From an uncultured Blautia sp. (GTDB lineage Bacteria; Bacillota; Clostridia; Lachnospirales; Lachnospiraceae), in contig UQHF01000003.1 in NCBI GenBank assembly GCA_900540785.1, forward strand, positions 115,770-179,769: 64,000 nt of DNA. The letters are read 5' to 3'. Made by a program: the position numbers and the translations under genes. The notes beneath the pieces are model-generated. The model was not told where the DNA came from. It searched no databases and saw only the letters and a program-made list of their open reading frames with translations. Positions within the stretch are counted from its first letter, which is position 1, and every line of letters starts with the position of its first letter. This document shows, in pieces, positions 16,816-26,074 of the stretch.

Positions 16816-18396
16816 ATGAAAGTAAAGAAAATCAGTGCCTTACTTATGGCTGCAGCCGTTCTTGCAGGCAGTGTGCCGGCACAGGCAGTATTTGCAGAGG
16901 AGGCTTCCCAGGAAGCTGCAGCGGAAGAAATAACAGATAATGCCGCAGCAGAGACTAAGGTTCCGAAATATATTTTCCTGTTTATCGGAGACGGAATGAG
17001 TTATCCCCAGATCCAGACAACAAATTATTATCTGAATGCTATTGAGGACGATGGAGACGATGTTCTTACAAGCGAGAGCAAGCTGAATATGATGAACTTT
17101 CCTGTAGCAGGTTCTGCACAGACTTACGACAGTTCTTCTTTCTGCCCGGATTCTGCTTCTACAGCAACTTCTATTTCCACAGGACATAAAACATACAGCG
17201 GAACCATCAATATGGACGAGAAGATGGAAACTCCTTACGAGACAATCGCAGAAAAGCTGAAAGACCAGCTTGGATATAAGATTGGTATTCTCTCTTCCGT
17301 AAACTTAAACCATGCCACTCCGGCAGCTTTTTATGCACATCAGGCATCAAGAAACAGCTATTATGAAATCGGAGAGGAAATGATCGCAAGTGAGTTTGAT
17401 TACTTTGCAGGCGGCGGACTTCTTCAGCCGACAGGAGCTGAGGAGGATAAGACAGACCTGTATCAGCTTGCAGAGGAAGCAGGATATAAGGTAATCAATA
17501 CAAAAGCAGACGCAGAGGCACTTACAGCCGAGGACGGCAAAGCTATTGTAATTGATGAAACGCTTGCTGACAGTGATTCCATGAGCTATTCTATGGATCT
17601 GGAAGAGGGAGAATGGAGCCTTGCAGATTACGTGGAAAAAGGAATTGAGGTTCTTGATAACGAAACAGGATTCTTTATGATGTGCGAGGGCGGAAAAATT
17701 GACTGGGCATGTCATGCAAACGATGCGGCAGCAGCGATCACAGATACAAAGGCAATGGACGATGCCGTTGGAAAAGCAGTAGAGTTTTATAATGAGCATC
17801 CGGACGAAACTTTAATCCTGGTGACAGGAGATCATGAGACGGGCGGTCTTTCTATGGGATTTGCAGGAACAGACTATGATACTTTCCTTGCAAACATGGA
17901 AAACCAGAAAATTTCCTATGCAAAATTCGATGAGGATTATGTAGCAGGCTATAAAGAAAACAAGACAGACTTTGATACGGTAATGAAAGATGTAACAGAG
18001 CTTTTTGGTCTGCAGGCTCCGCAGGGAGAAACAGAGTCTACGAATAAAGCGGACAGCAAGGACAAGCACCCGGAATCTGAGGATAAAGGTTCACTTGTAA
18101 TGACAGATTATGAGTATAACAAATTAAAAGCAGCTTATGAAGAAACGATGAGCCGCACAGGAGAAGAAGAGGAATTTGGACAGGAAGAATATCTTCTTTA
18201 TGGAAGCTATGAGCCTCTTACTGTAACGATCACACACATTCTGAATAATAAATCAGGTGTAAATTTCTCCTCTTATGCACATACAGGACTTCCTGTTGAA
18301 GTATTTGCTATGGGCGCAGGTCAGGAAAACTTCAGCGGTTACTATGACAACACAGACATCTTTCACAAGATGGCTGCCCTTACAGGAGTAAAATAA
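16816..18396 (+). CDS. Secreted alkaline phosphatase
   Basis: A 526-residue exported PhoA-superfamily phosphomonoesterase. A signal peptide ends near QAVFA before EEAS; it has no lipobox. Metal and catalytic blocks are visible: IFLFIGDGMSYPQ (metal Asp), CPDSASTATSISTGHKT (nucleophile Ser in D-S-A), GGKIDWACHANDAAAAITD and VTGDHETGGLS. It releases phosphate from organic phosphates outside the cell. An insertion rich in Lys, Glu and Asp near residues 410-430 (TESTNKADSKDKHPES) is a flexible surface loop. RBS GAGGAG precedes the ATG. The next gene starts 2 nt after its stop. Confidence 0.93.
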   Translation: MKVKKISALLMAAAVLAGSVPAQAVFAEEASQEAAAEEITDNAAAETKVPKYIFLFIGDGMSYPQIQTTNYYLNAIEDDGDDVLTSESKLNMMNFPVAGSAQTYDSSSFCPDSASTATSISTGHKTYSGTINMDEKMETPYETIAEKLKDQLGYKIGILSSVNLNHATPAAFYAHQASRNSYYEIGEEMIASEFDYFAGGGLLQPTGAEEDKTDLYQLAEEAGYKVINTKADAEALTAEDGKAIVIDETLADSDSMSYSMDLEEGEWSLADYVEKGIEVLDNETGFFMMCEGGKIDWACHANDAAAAITDTKAMDDAVGKAVEFYNEHPDETLILVTGDHETGGLSMGFAGTDYDTFLANMENQKISYAKFDEDYVAGYKENKTDFDTVMKDVTELFGLQAPQGETESTNKADSKDKHPESEDKGSLVMTDYEYNKLKAAYEETMSRTGEEEEFGQEEYLLYGSYEPLTVTITHILNNKSGVNFSSYAHTGLPVEVFAMGAGQENFSGYYDNTDIFHKMAALTGVK

Positions 18397-18397
18397 T

Positions 18398-19561
18398 ATG
18401 GTAAACAGGCTTAGAAAAAGTTCTGTTTCCATTATAGCAGTATTGTTGATTCTTATCCTCATGGCCATTCCAACCGGCTATGAGGACGCTGCTATTTATA
18501 AAGGAACAGAAAGAGTGAGGGCAAAAGTTCTTTCTACAGATGAGAGTACAGTAAAAAGCTCCGGACTGATCCAATCGGGAGAACAGTATTGCAAACTGAA
18601 AATTCTGGATGGTAAATTTAAAGGGCAGGAGACGGACGGTGTAAATATGTTAAGCGGTTCTCTTGAATCAGATAAGATGTTTGAAGCAGGGGATACGGCG
18701 CAGGTTGTAATAAGCCATAATGGAGATGAAATTCTTTCTGTTATGATGTCAGATCACTTCCGTCTTGATAAGGAACTGCTTCTTGCAGCCATGTTTGTAG
18801 TGCTTCTCGTGCTTTTCGCAGGGAAAACAGGACTTCGCGCAGTGTATTCTTTTGTGATCACTGTGCTTACCATATGGAAAATCATGGTTCCTGCATATCT
18901 GGGAGGGGTAAATCCCATCTGGTGCGGAATTTTAATTACTGCGTTTCTTACTGTGCTGATTATTTTTCTTGTATACGGATTTGACAGAAAAACGGCAGCC
19001 GCAAGCAGCGGCGCACTTCTCGGCGTTTTGATGACTTGTATTATCGGCTGTATTTTTACAGATTTATTTAAAATTCACGGAGCAGTGATGGCATATTCTG
19101 AGAGCCTTCTGTATGCCGGTTATCAGGATTTGAATCTTACGCAGATCTTTATGAGCGGTATTTTTATCGGTGCGTCCGGAGCCATGATGGATCTTGCAGT
19201 TGATATTACTTCGGCGGTAAATGAGGTAATTGAGAAAAAACCGGATATTTCCTGGAGGGAAGCTGCACGTTCCGGAATGAATGTGGGACGCGCTGCGATG
19301 GGAACGATGACAACTACCCTTCTTCTTGCATATTCCGGGGGATATATTGCCCTTCTTATGACTTTTATGGCACAGGGGACGCCTATTGATAATATTTTGA
19401 ATTATAAATACGTTTCTGCGGAAATTTTGGACACGATCGTGGGAAGCTTCGGGCTTGTGACAGTTGCTCCTTTTACAGCGCTTACAAGCGGCATTCTTTT
19501 AACCGGAAAGAAAAAAAGAGAAAGGGAAGTCAATACTTCCAAAGAAATAGCGGCAGAATGA
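18398..19561 (+). CDS. YibE/F family membrane protein
   Basis: A 387-residue protein of the YibE/F family: one N-terminal membrane segment, a small extracellular domain of about 100 residues, then about seven membrane helices. Family-typical stretches are TCIIGCIFTDLFKIHGAVMA and GASGAMMDLAVDITSAVNE, then GRAAMGTMTTTLLLAYSGGY. The function of the family is unknown; transport has been suggested. It begins 2 nt after the phosphatase stop, with its AGGAG site inside that gene, so both are likely expressed together under phosphate stress. Confidence 0.9.
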   Translation: MVNRLRKSSVSIIAVLLILILMAIPTGYEDAAIYKGTERVRAKVLSTDESTVKSSGLIQSGEQYCKLKILDGKFKGQETDGVNMLSGSLESDKMFEAGDTAQVVISHNGDEILSVMMSDHFRLDKELLLAAMFVVLLVLFAGKTGLRAVYSFVITVLTIWKIMVPAYLGGVNPIWCGILITAFLTVLIIFLVYGFDRKTAAASSGALLGVLMTCIIGCIFTDLFKIHGAVMAYSESLLYAGYQDLNLTQIFMSGIFIGASGAMMDLAVDITSAVNEVIEKKPDISWREAARSGMNVGRAAMGTMTTTLLLAYSGGYIALLMTFMAQGTPIDNILNYKYVSAEILDTIVGSFGLVTVAPFTALTSGILLTGKKKREREVNTSKEIAAE

Positions 19562-19565
19562 AATA

Positions 19566-19600
19566 AGAGGACTTCGCGTTGGCGGAGTCCTCTGTTATAG
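19566..19600. terminator. Hairpin between convergent YibE/F and Hsp20 genes
   Basis: A 12-bp stem (AGAGGACTTCGC with GCGGAGTCCTCT) has a GTTG loop. The A/T-rich flank on the left side makes it a better terminator for the minus-strand Hsp20 gene than for the plus strand. Confidence 0.65.
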
Positions 19601-19625
19601 GGGGAAGAAATTATTTAAAAGGGAG

Positions 19626-20075
19626 TTAACCCTCAATGGAAATATAGTGGTTGTTTTCTACAGCCTTTGCAGCTTTCTTAGGAAGGGAAAGCATCAGAAT
19701 ACCGTTTTCATACTTTGCATGAACCTCTTCTTTTGTAATTCCGTTTCCTACAAAGAAGCTTCTTGTCATACTTCCGGCGTAGCGTTCCCGGCGAATGTAG
19801 CTGCCGTCTTTGTCTTTCTGGTCTTTATCAAGACCTTTGGCTGCGTTTATGGTAAGATAGCCGTCTTTCAGTTCAACAGAAATTTCGTCTTTCTTAAAGC
19901 CCGGCAGATCAATGTCAACCTCGTAGCTGTTGTCTGTTTCTCGGACATCTGTCTTCATCATGTTCTTTGCGTGTTTTCCGTAAAGAGGATTTTTCTTTCC
20001 GAAAAATTCATTTTCAAATGGGAAGTCCATCCAGTCGTCAAATAAGTTTTCTCCAAAAATACTAGGCATCATCAT
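19626..20075 (-). CDS. Hsp20/alpha-crystallin small heat shock protein
   Basis: A 149-residue small heat shock protein that binds unfolding proteins in the cytoplasm without ATP. The N-terminus (MMMPSIFGENLFDDWMDFPF) is the usual flexible arm. The alpha-crystallin domain covers about residues 40-135, with VDIDLPGFKKDEISVEL and the end strand NGILMLSLPKK. The C-terminal ISI (I-x-I motif) needed for oligomer assembly is present. It is a single gene. The upstream region has a good promoter but no CIRCE (HrcA) repeat. Confidence 0.95.
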   Translation of the reverse strand: MMMPSIFGENLFDDWMDFPFENEFFGKKNPLYGKHAKNMMKTDVRETDNSYEVDIDLPGFKKDEISVELKDGYLTINAAKGLDKDQKDKDGSYIRRERYAGSMTRSFFVGNGITKEEVHAKYENGILMLSLPKKAAKAVENNHYISIEG

Positions 20076-20121
20076 AAGTCATTCTCCTCTCTGTTAATAC
20101 CTTTCCTTTTGTTCTATATGT

Positions 20122-20149
20122 AATATAACACATAGATTTAAAAAGTCAA
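20122..20149 (-). promoter_or_regulatory. hsp20 promoter
   Basis: On the minus strand TTGACT (20149-20144) and TATATT (20127-20122) are separated by 16 nt. No CIRCE or CtsR heptad repeat is visible next to it. Confidence 0.6.
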
Positions 20150-20175
20150 GAGGGAAAATAAGAATTCACAAAGTC

Positions 20176-20204
20176 TTCACAAAAAGAAGGATAGGATTTA
20201 TAAT
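20176..20204 (+). promoter_or_regulatory. Promoter of the LysR gene
   Basis: TTCACA at 20176-20181 and TATAAT at 20199-20204, spacer 17 nt, about 30 bp before the start codon at 20234. Confidence 0.65.
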
Positions 20205-20233
20205 AGGATCAGTTTACTACAGGAGAAAAAACC

Positions 20234-21145
20234 ATGACTTTAACACAACTTCGCTATGTAATTGCCATAGCAAACGCAGGCTCTATGAATGAGGCGGCAA
20301 GAACTCTTTTTATTTCACAGCCAAGTCTGTCTTCAGCTGTAAAAGATCTGGAAGAAGAAATCGGAGTAGAGCTTTTCAGGAGAAGCAACCGCGGGATTTT
20401 TGTCACGCCGGAGGGAGAGGAATTTCTGGGCTATGCCCGTCAGGTGGTGGAACAGTATGAACTGATGGAATCAAAATATATTTCAAAGAAGCCGTCCAAA
20501 AAGAAATTCAGTGTTTCCACACAGCATTACACATTTGCAGTGGACGCCTTTGTAGAGCTTGTAAAGCAGTTTGGAATGGATGAATATGAATTTGCCATTC
20601 ATGAGACAAAGACGTACTCTGTAATAGAAAATGTAAAAAATTTTAAAAGTGAGATAGGGATTCTTTATCTCAATGATTTTAACAGCAAGGTACTCACGAA
20701 GCTTTTTCATGAATTTAATCTGGAATTTCACGAGCTGTTAAAGTGCAGCATTTATGTGTATATGTGGAAGGGACACCCTCTTGCAGACAGGGAGGAAATT
20801 GAACTTTCCGAGCTTCTGGAATACCCCTGCCTGTCTTTTGAGCAGGGAGAGTATAATTCCTTTTACTTTGCGGAGGAGGTTTTAAGTACATATGAGTATA
20901 AGCGGCTGATCAAGGCAGATGACAGAGCAACTTTCTTAAATCTGATGGTTGGATTGAATGGGTATACGCTTTGTTCCGGAATTATCTGCGAGAAACTGAA
21001 TGGTTCAGAATACTGTGCAGTCCGGTTAAAGTCAGACGAGGTAATGACAATCGGTTATCTTGCGAGAAAAGGAGCGCCCATAAGCTCTCTTGGTAAAAAA
21101 TATCTGGAGGAAATTTCAAAATATAAATATAGGGCAATGCAATGA
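20234..21145 (+). CDS. LysR-type regulator, probable MtaR/MetR-like methionine regulator
   Basis: A 303-residue LysR protein with an N-terminal winged HTH (LTQLRYVIAIANAGSMNEAA, then SLSSAVKDLEEEIGVELFRR) and a C-terminal effector domain. It lies directly upstream of metNIQ in the same direction. Between them is a perfect TATAGTTTnAAACTATA palindrome, the MET-box reported for the streptococcal LysR regulator MtaR. I therefore infer that it controls methionine uptake, probably as an activator. The specificity rests on the operator and context; the protein itself was not compared. Confidence 0.82.
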   Translation: MTLTQLRYVIAIANAGSMNEAARTLFISQPSLSSAVKDLEEEIGVELFRRSNRGIFVTPEGEEFLGYARQVVEQYELMESKYISKKPSKKKFSVSTQHYTFAVDAFVELVKQFGMDEYEFAIHETKTYSVIENVKNFKSEIGILYLNDFNSKVLTKLFHEFNLEFHELLKCSIYVYMWKGHPLADREEIELSELLEYPCLSFEQGEYNSFYFAEEVLSTYEYKRLIKADDRATFLNLMVGLNGYTLCSGIICEKLNGSEYCAVRLKSDEVMTIGYLARKGAPISSLGKKYLEEISKYKYRAMQ

Positions 21146-21150
21146 AAGTG

Positions 21151-21191
21151 AGCTGGCTATAGTTTTAAACTATAGCTGGCTGTATTTTTTT
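21151..21191 (+). terminator. Hairpin with T-run after the LysR gene
   Basis: The perfect 10-bp stem GCTATAGTTT / AAACTATAGC is followed within ten bases by an eight-base T-run. The same DNA contains the MET-box, so it may serve both as terminator and as operator. Confidence 0.6.
21158..21174 (+). promoter_or_regulatory. MET-box operator upstream of metN
   Basis: TATAGTTTTAAACTATA matches the 17-bp MET-box consensus TATAGTTTnAAACTATA known from streptococcal methionine genes. It sits about 45 bp before a TATAGT -10 box (21220-21225), the usual place for a LysR activator. There is no S-box or T-box in the 110-bp gap. Confidence 0.75.
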
Positions 21192-21256
21192 TGAATTAGC
21201 GCATTTTTTCAAAACGTAGTATAGTATGCGTATCAACAAAAGGGGAAGGAAAAGAA

Positions 21257-22294
21257 ATGGCAGGAATTGTAATAGAAAATGTATGCAAGACTTTTTCAAC
21301 AAAAGACGGAAAAGTAGAAGCGTTAAAAAATATCAGCCTGTCCATAGAGTCAGGAGATATATATGGAATTATCGGAATGTCCGGTGCGGGAAAAAGTACA
21401 CTTGTCCGGTGTATGAATTTTCTGGAACAGCCCTCAGAAGGCAGGGTATTAATTGATGGAAAATCGCTGGGAGATTTTTCAGAGAAGGAACTTCGGAAGC
21501 AGCGGGAAAGCATAGGAATGATTTTTCAGCATTTTAATCTTCTCATGCAGAAATCCGTCCTGGAAAATGTATGTTTTCCTCTTTATATTCAGGGGAAAAA
21601 GAAACAGGAAGCAAGGAAACGGGCAGAGGAGCTTCTGGAAATCGTAGGCTTAAAAGACAAGAAAAAGGCGTATCCGTCCCAACTTTCCGGAGGACAGAAG
21701 CAGAGGGTGGCAATCGCCAGAGCGCTTGCATCAGACCCGAAGATTCTTCTCTGTGACGAGGCGACAAGCGCCCTTGATCCGCAGACTACCTCATCGATTC
21801 TGGAACTTTTAAAAGACATCAACAAAAGATTTGGAATTACGATTGTAATCATTACCCATCAGATGTCGGTTGTGAGGGAAATCTGTACCCACGTTGCTAT
21901 TATGAACGAGGGTCAGGTTGCAGAGCAGGGACTTGTATCCGAGATTTTTTCAAGACCGAAATCAGCAGTGGCAAAAGAAATTATACGAAGAGATGCGGGA
22001 ACAGATGTGGAAGCCAGGACAACAGGACTTCCCGGAGAAATCCAGAGCGGAACCATTATCCGTATTGTATTTTCTGAGAATTCTGCATTTGAACCGGTGA
22101 TTTCCAATCTTGTATTAAACTTTCGTGAGCCTGTAAATATCCTTCGCGCAGACACAAAAAACGTAGGAGGAGTAGCAAAAGGAGAAATGATCCTGGAGTT
22201 TATGAAGGGCAGTAAAAATGTGGAAGAAATGAAAAAGTACCTTGAAGAAAGAGGACTTGCAGTAGAGGAGGCGCCGGAGTATGTGGACAGATGA
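21257..22294 (+). CDS. metN: Methionine ABC transporter ATPase
   Basis: A 345-residue ABC ATPase. Walker A is GMSGAGKSTLVR, the signature is LSGGQKQR, Walker B is ILLCDEATSALDP, the switch histidine is in VIITHQM. The last 80 or so residues (from IIRIVFSENSAFEPV to EEMKKYLEERGL) form the NIL domain, which in MetN binds methionine and shuts the transporter down. It drives import of methionine with MetI and MetQ. It overlaps metI by 14 nt. Confidence 0.95.
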   Translation: MAGIVIENVCKTFSTKDGKVEALKNISLSIESGDIYGIIGMSGAGKSTLVRCMNFLEQPSEGRVLIDGKSLGDFSEKELRKQRESIGMIFQHFNLLMQKSVLENVCFPLYIQGKKKQEARKRAEELLEIVGLKDKKKAYPSQLSGGQKQRVAIARALASDPKILLCDEATSALDPQTTSSILELLKDINKRFGITIVIITHQMSVVREICTHVAIMNEGQVAEQGLVSEIFSRPKSAVAKEIIRRDAGTDVEARTTGLPGEIQSGTIIRIVFSENSAFEPVISNLVLNFREPVNILRADTKNVGGVAKGEMILEFMKGSKNVEEMKKYLEERGLAVEEAPEYVDR

Positions 22295-22940
22295 AATAAT
22301 CCAGATGATAATAACAGGAGTGGGAGAAACGCTTTATATGACTCTCGCCGCGACGATCCTCGGTTATCTCTTTGGTCTTCCTATGGGGGTACTTTTAACA
22401 ATCTCCGATAAGGGAGGACTAAAGCCGAATAAAGTGCTTTATAAGGTGCTTGATGTGATCGCAAATATTGTGCGAAGCGTACCATTTCTCATACTGTTAA
22501 TTGTACTTATCCCGTTTACAAGAGTAATCGTGGGAAAGGTTTACGGTCCCACAGCGACCATCGTTTCCCTGACGGTAGCAGCAATCCCGTTTATCGGACG
22601 TATGGTAGAATCTTCTCTGAAAGAAGTAGATGAAGGCGTTGTGGAGGCGGCAAGATCTATGGGAGCCGGGACATTCCAGATTGTATGGAAAGTGCTTCTT
22701 GTGGAGGGAAGAACGTCTCTTTTAACAGGAGCGACCATAGCAGTTGGGACAATTCTCGGATATTCTGCAATGGCAGGCTGCTGCGGTGGCGGTGGTCTTG
22801 GAGCAATCGCCATTCAGTACGGATATTACAGATATGAAACAGGGATTATGATCGTCACAGTCGTATTACTGATTGTGCTGGTTCAGATTTTTCAGTCTGT
22901 GGGAATGCTTTTTGCGTCCAGACTGGATAAAAGAAAATAA
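22281..22940 (+). CDS. metI: Methionine ABC transporter permease
   Basis: A 219-residue permease with five or six membrane helices and the ATPase-contact loop EAARSMGAGTFQIVWKVLL. The start GETLYMTLAATILGYLFGLP and the GCCGGGGLGAIAIQYGYYRY segment are typical of MetI. It is translationally coupled to metN through a 14-nt overlap and is followed by metQ after about 40 nt. Confidence 0.95.
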   Translation: MWTDEIIQMIITGVGETLYMTLAATILGYLFGLPMGVLLTISDKGGLKPNKVLYKVLDVIANIVRSVPFLILLIVLIPFTRVIVGKVYGPTATIVSLTVAAIPFIGRMVESSLKEVDEGVVEAARSMGAGTFQIVWKVLLVEGRTSLLTGATIAVGTILGYSAMAGCCGGGGLGAIAIQYGYYRYETGIMIVTVVLLIVLVQIFQSVGMLFASRLDKRK

Positions 22941-22981
22941 AATTTTTAATAGCAGGATAATCGAATTTGGAGGAAAACAAA

Positions 22982-23857
22982 ATGAACAGAAAAATAATTG
23001 CAGCAGTTTTAACAGGAGCTATTTTAACAGGAACTTTCAGCGTAAACGTATTTGCAGATGAAGATAAAACAATCAGTGTGGCAGCGTCCGCAACGCCTCA
23101 CGCAGAGATTCTTGAGCAGGCAAAGCCTCTTCTTGAGGAAAAAGGATATGAGCTGGAAGTGAAAGTATTTGACGATTACATTATTCCAAACGAGGTGGTG
23201 GAAAGCGGGGATTTTGACGCGAACTACTTCCAGCATATTCCTTATCTGGAGAGTTTCAATGAGGAAAAGGGAACTCATCTTGTAGATGCAGGAGATATTC
23301 ACTATGAGCCCTTTGGAATTTACCCGGGCAAAAAAGACAGCCTTGACGATATAGAAGAGGGAGATACCATTGCAGTTCCAAATGATACGACAAATGAGGC
23401 GAGAGCGCTTCTTCTCCTTCAGGACAACGGTATCATCAAATTAAAAGATGGTGTGGGACTGGAAGCAACAAAAAATGATATTGAGGAAAATCCGCATAAG
23501 GTAGAGATTGTAGAGCTGGAAGCAGCCCAGATCCCGCGTGTGGTACAGGATATGTCTTATGTGGTATTAAACGGAAATTATGCGCTTCAGGCAGATTATT
23601 CCGTTGCAAAGGATTCTCTTGCGTATGAAAAATCAGATTCCGAAGCAGCAAAAACGTATGTGAACCTGATTGCTGTAAAAGAGGGAAATGAAGACAGTGA
23701 AGCAGTGAAAGCCCTTGTTGAAGTTCTCAAGTCAGATGAGATCAAAGAATACATTAATGAAACATATGACGGAGCCGTGATTCCTTTTGAGGACAGTGCA
23801 GATACAGCAGAAGAAGATACGGAAGAAGCAAACACAGAAGAGAAAGAGGCAGAATAA
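22982..23857 (+). CDS. metQ: Methionine-binding protein (NlpA/MetQ family)
   Basis: A 291-residue binding protein of the NlpA family, with ATPHAEILEQAKPLLEEKGY, the tract YFQHIPYLESFNEEKGTHLV and IAVPNDTTNEARALLLLQDNG. It captures methionine for MetNI. The ATG at 22982 follows TTGGAGG; an in-frame ATG at 22967 lies before that site. The signal peptide ends NVFA before DEDK and contains no cysteine, so it is not a lipoprotein, which is odd for MetQ. The C-terminus is an acidic tail (EDTEEANTEEKEAE). Confidence 0.93.
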   Translation: MNRKIIAAVLTGAILTGTFSVNVFADEDKTISVAASATPHAEILEQAKPLLEEKGYELEVKVFDDYIIPNEVVESGDFDANYFQHIPYLESFNEEKGTHLVDAGDIHYEPFGIYPGKKDSLDDIEEGDTIAVPNDTTNEARALLLLQDNGIIKLKDGVGLEATKNDIEENPHKVEIVELEAAQIPRVVQDMSYVVLNGNYALQADYSVAKDSLAYEKSDSEAAKTYVNLIAVKEGNEDSEAVKALVEVLKSDEIKEYINETYDGAVIPFEDSADTAEEDTEEANTEEKEAE

Positions 23858-23889
23858 GGAAAATACAGAATCGAAAAACAAGCAGACAG

Positions 23890-23923
23890 AAAAGATACGG
23901 GAGTTTATGCTTCCGTATCTTTT
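23890..23923. terminator. Bidirectional terminator between metQ and HAD gene
   Basis: AAAAGATACGG (23890-23900) pairs with CCGTATCTTTT (23913-23923), giving A and T flanks on both strands. Confidence 0.85.
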
Positions 23924-23947
23924 GCTGTTATGATAAGAAAAGTTTGA

Positions 23948-24757
23948 TCAGCGAAGGAAGGTATTGATCACGTGAAGAATGCCGTCCTCATCATTTGATT
24001 TTGTAATAAAGTCTGCACGGTCTTTTACAATGGGCTGGGCGTTTTCCATAGCAACGCCAAGACCTGCGTATTCGATCATGGAAATGTCATTAAATCCGTC
24101 TCCACAGCAGATCATAGAATCAGCAGTCAGTCCGATGCTGCTTAAAAGCTTCTGGAGAGAGTGCGCCTTGTCAATATTCTGAGGCATGATTTCCAGGAAA
24201 AACGGTTCTGACAGATAAATACTTAAAAGCTTATGGAACTTTTTCTGAAGAACCGGCATGATTTCTTGGAGTATTTCCGGTTTTCCTGGAACAAGCAGCT
24301 TATTAACCGGAAAAGTGAGACTTTCTACAAAATTTTCTTTGTGAAGAATTTCCATGCTGTTAATAAAGGATTCTTTTTCCGTGTATTCGTTTGTGGTCAG
24401 CCCGGAATAAATGGCGTTTCCGTCGTAAGTAATCAGGTCCACGCCTTCATATTCTTTTACAATTTCGTAAACAGGGGCAAAGATTTCCTGCGGAAGCGTT
24501 TTGTTATAAATGATTTCTCCTGTGGAGCATTGTGTGATTCTTGCTCCGTTAAAGGAAAGCATATATCCGCCGTATTTGGAAAGCTCAAGCTTTTCCGCAA
24601 GAGGCGCAACGCCGTTAATAGGGCGGCCGCTTGCAAGAACAATTTTCTTTCCTTCCTTTTGAATTTCAATAAGAGCCTTTCTTGTAGGCTCTGTAAGTTC
24701 TTTGCGCGAATTTGTCAGGGTACCGTCAAGGTCCAGGACAAGTATCTGATAGTTCAT
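23948..24757 (-). CDS. Cof-type HAD family phosphatase
   Basis: A 269-residue HAD phosphatase with motif I LVLDLDGTLTNSRKEL, motif II LASGRP, and CCGDGFNDISMIEYAGLGVAM near the C-terminus, and the type II cap between. Family members act on phosphosugars and similar small molecules; the substrate here is unknown. The start has a good GGAGGAGG site. It is a paralogue of the HAD gene at 2653, but the two are clearly different in sequence. It is a single gene facing metQ. Confidence 0.92.
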   Translation of the reverse strand: MNYQILVLDLDGTLTNSRKELTEPTRKALIEIQKEGKKIVLASGRPINGVAPLAEKLELSKYGGYMLSFNGARITQCSTGEIIYNKTLPQEIFAPVYEIVKEYEGVDLITYDGNAIYSGLTTNEYTEKESFINSMEILHKENFVESLTFPVNKLLVPGKPEILQEIMPVLQKKFHKLLSIYLSEPFFLEIMPQNIDKAHSLQKLLSSIGLTADSMICCGDGFNDISMIEYAGLGVAMENAQPIVKDRADFITKSNDEDGILHVINTFLR

Positions 24758-24828
24758 AATAAATTCCTCCTCCAGATAACTTTATCACGGAAAAGGAAGG
24801 ATGGAAATAGGAATTTATAGTTTTGTGC

Positions 24829-25968
24829 TAATATTTGGAAAAGCAGAGAAAGAAGTTGAGACCATCCGAGTATCGCGCTTTTCTGCGGAAATAACGAGAC
24901 GGAAATGATGATATGGGAGGACATGAATCCGTGTTATAAAGAAATGTATATTCAGCAGTATGAAGTGGATATGCCGGAGATTGTAAACAAACTGGCTCCG
25001 CATATATCTTACTGGCCAAGCTCTCCGTCTGCTTTTGGAAAAATGCAGGATACAGAGAATGAGAACTATGGAGATTCTCACGACTGGGAGGTTTGGCATG
25101 GGGAAAAACCTTTTACTCATTACAGAGATACGTTTCCAAGATTCAATTCGGAGTTTGGTTTACAGTCATTTCCGTGTATGAAAACTATAGAAAGTTTTAC
25201 GCTTCCGGAAGATAGAAATATTTTTTCTTATGTGATGGAGAACCATCAGAAAAGTAAAAACGGAAATCGTGTGATTAATTCTTACATCAGCCAGTATTTT
25301 AGTTTTCCTAAAGACTTCCGCGGTTTGATATATCTTTCCCAGATGATTCAGATGGAAGGAATCCGTTATGGAGTAGAGCATTGGAGAAGAATACGAAATG
25401 AAAGACGCTGTATGGGAATATTGTTCTGGCAGGTGAACGACTGCTGGCCGGTTGGCTTCATGGGCGAGTATAGACAGCTTTGGAAGGTGGAAAGGTCTGC
25501 AGTATGGGGCAAGGCGCTTTTATGAACCGGTTCTTATATCTGCGTGTGAAAATGGCACAGTGATTGATTTATTTATCAGCAATGAGACGTTAAAGGCAGC
25601 AGATGGAGTCCTGAAATGGCAGCTTTATCACATAGAGAAAGATCTTGTAAAAGAGGAAATTGTAAACTGTCATGTACGCAGGCTTTATACGGAGCAGATT
25701 GTCCATTTGGATTTCAGAGGTATTATTTGTTCAGCCGAAACATTTCAGGTTCCAGAAACCGGAAATTCAATGGGAAAAGCTGGATAATCGTACATGGAAA
25801 TTCACAACAGATAAATTTGCAAAATTTGTAGAAGTAGATTTCGGACCGGACAGGATTTTATCAGATAATTATTTTGATCTGATTCCGGGAAGGGAAAAAA
25901 TCATTACCTTAGAGGAAGAAGTGGAAGAGAGCCCGGTTGTGTATAGTTTGTATGACAGTTATCATTAA
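24829..25968 (+). pseudogene. Decayed GH2 beta-mannosidase, C-terminal half
   Basis: The remains of a GH2 enzyme that would cut beta-mannosides. Only the C-terminal half survives, in at least four frames. A first piece (AEKEVE) shifts into HPSIALFCGNNETE, then the catalytic stretch RFNSEFGLQSFP with its nucleophile Glu and WQVNDCWPV, then a shift by one extra G near 25450 into SWASIDSFGRWKGLQYGARR, and another shift near 25770 into the C-terminal domain (FAKFVEVDFGPDRILSDNYFD). The N-terminal sugar-binding domain is gone. No start codon or ribosome site fits. Mannoside use has clearly been lost here. Confidence 0.85.
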
Positions 25969-25972
25969 AAAG

Positions 25973-26074
25973 TGGAAAAGACTGGCGAGTGGCTGGTCTT
26001 TTCTTTTTGTTGATTTTATTGTGTTATGGACGGAAATCGGGTAAAATAGAACATAGAAAGCAGGTGGAAATAAT
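25973..26074 (+). repeat. Leader/promoter cassette A, copy 1
   Basis: These 102 bp match 29052-29153 without a gap and with few changes, and both end exactly at a start codon. The cassette has a hairpin (AAAAGAC...GTCTTTT with a T-run) followed by a promoter: TTGTGT at 26019-26024, 17-nt spacer, TAAAAT at 26042-26047. The two genes that follow are unrelated. Confidence 0.88.

Noticed and set aside
20076..20233. CIRCE element before hsp20
   Set aside because: No TTAGCACTC/GAGTGCTAA pair is present in the region.
21146..21256. S-box or T-box riboswitch before metN
   Set aside because: The gap is only about 110 bp and holds a simple palindrome and promoter; conserved riboswitch cores are absent.
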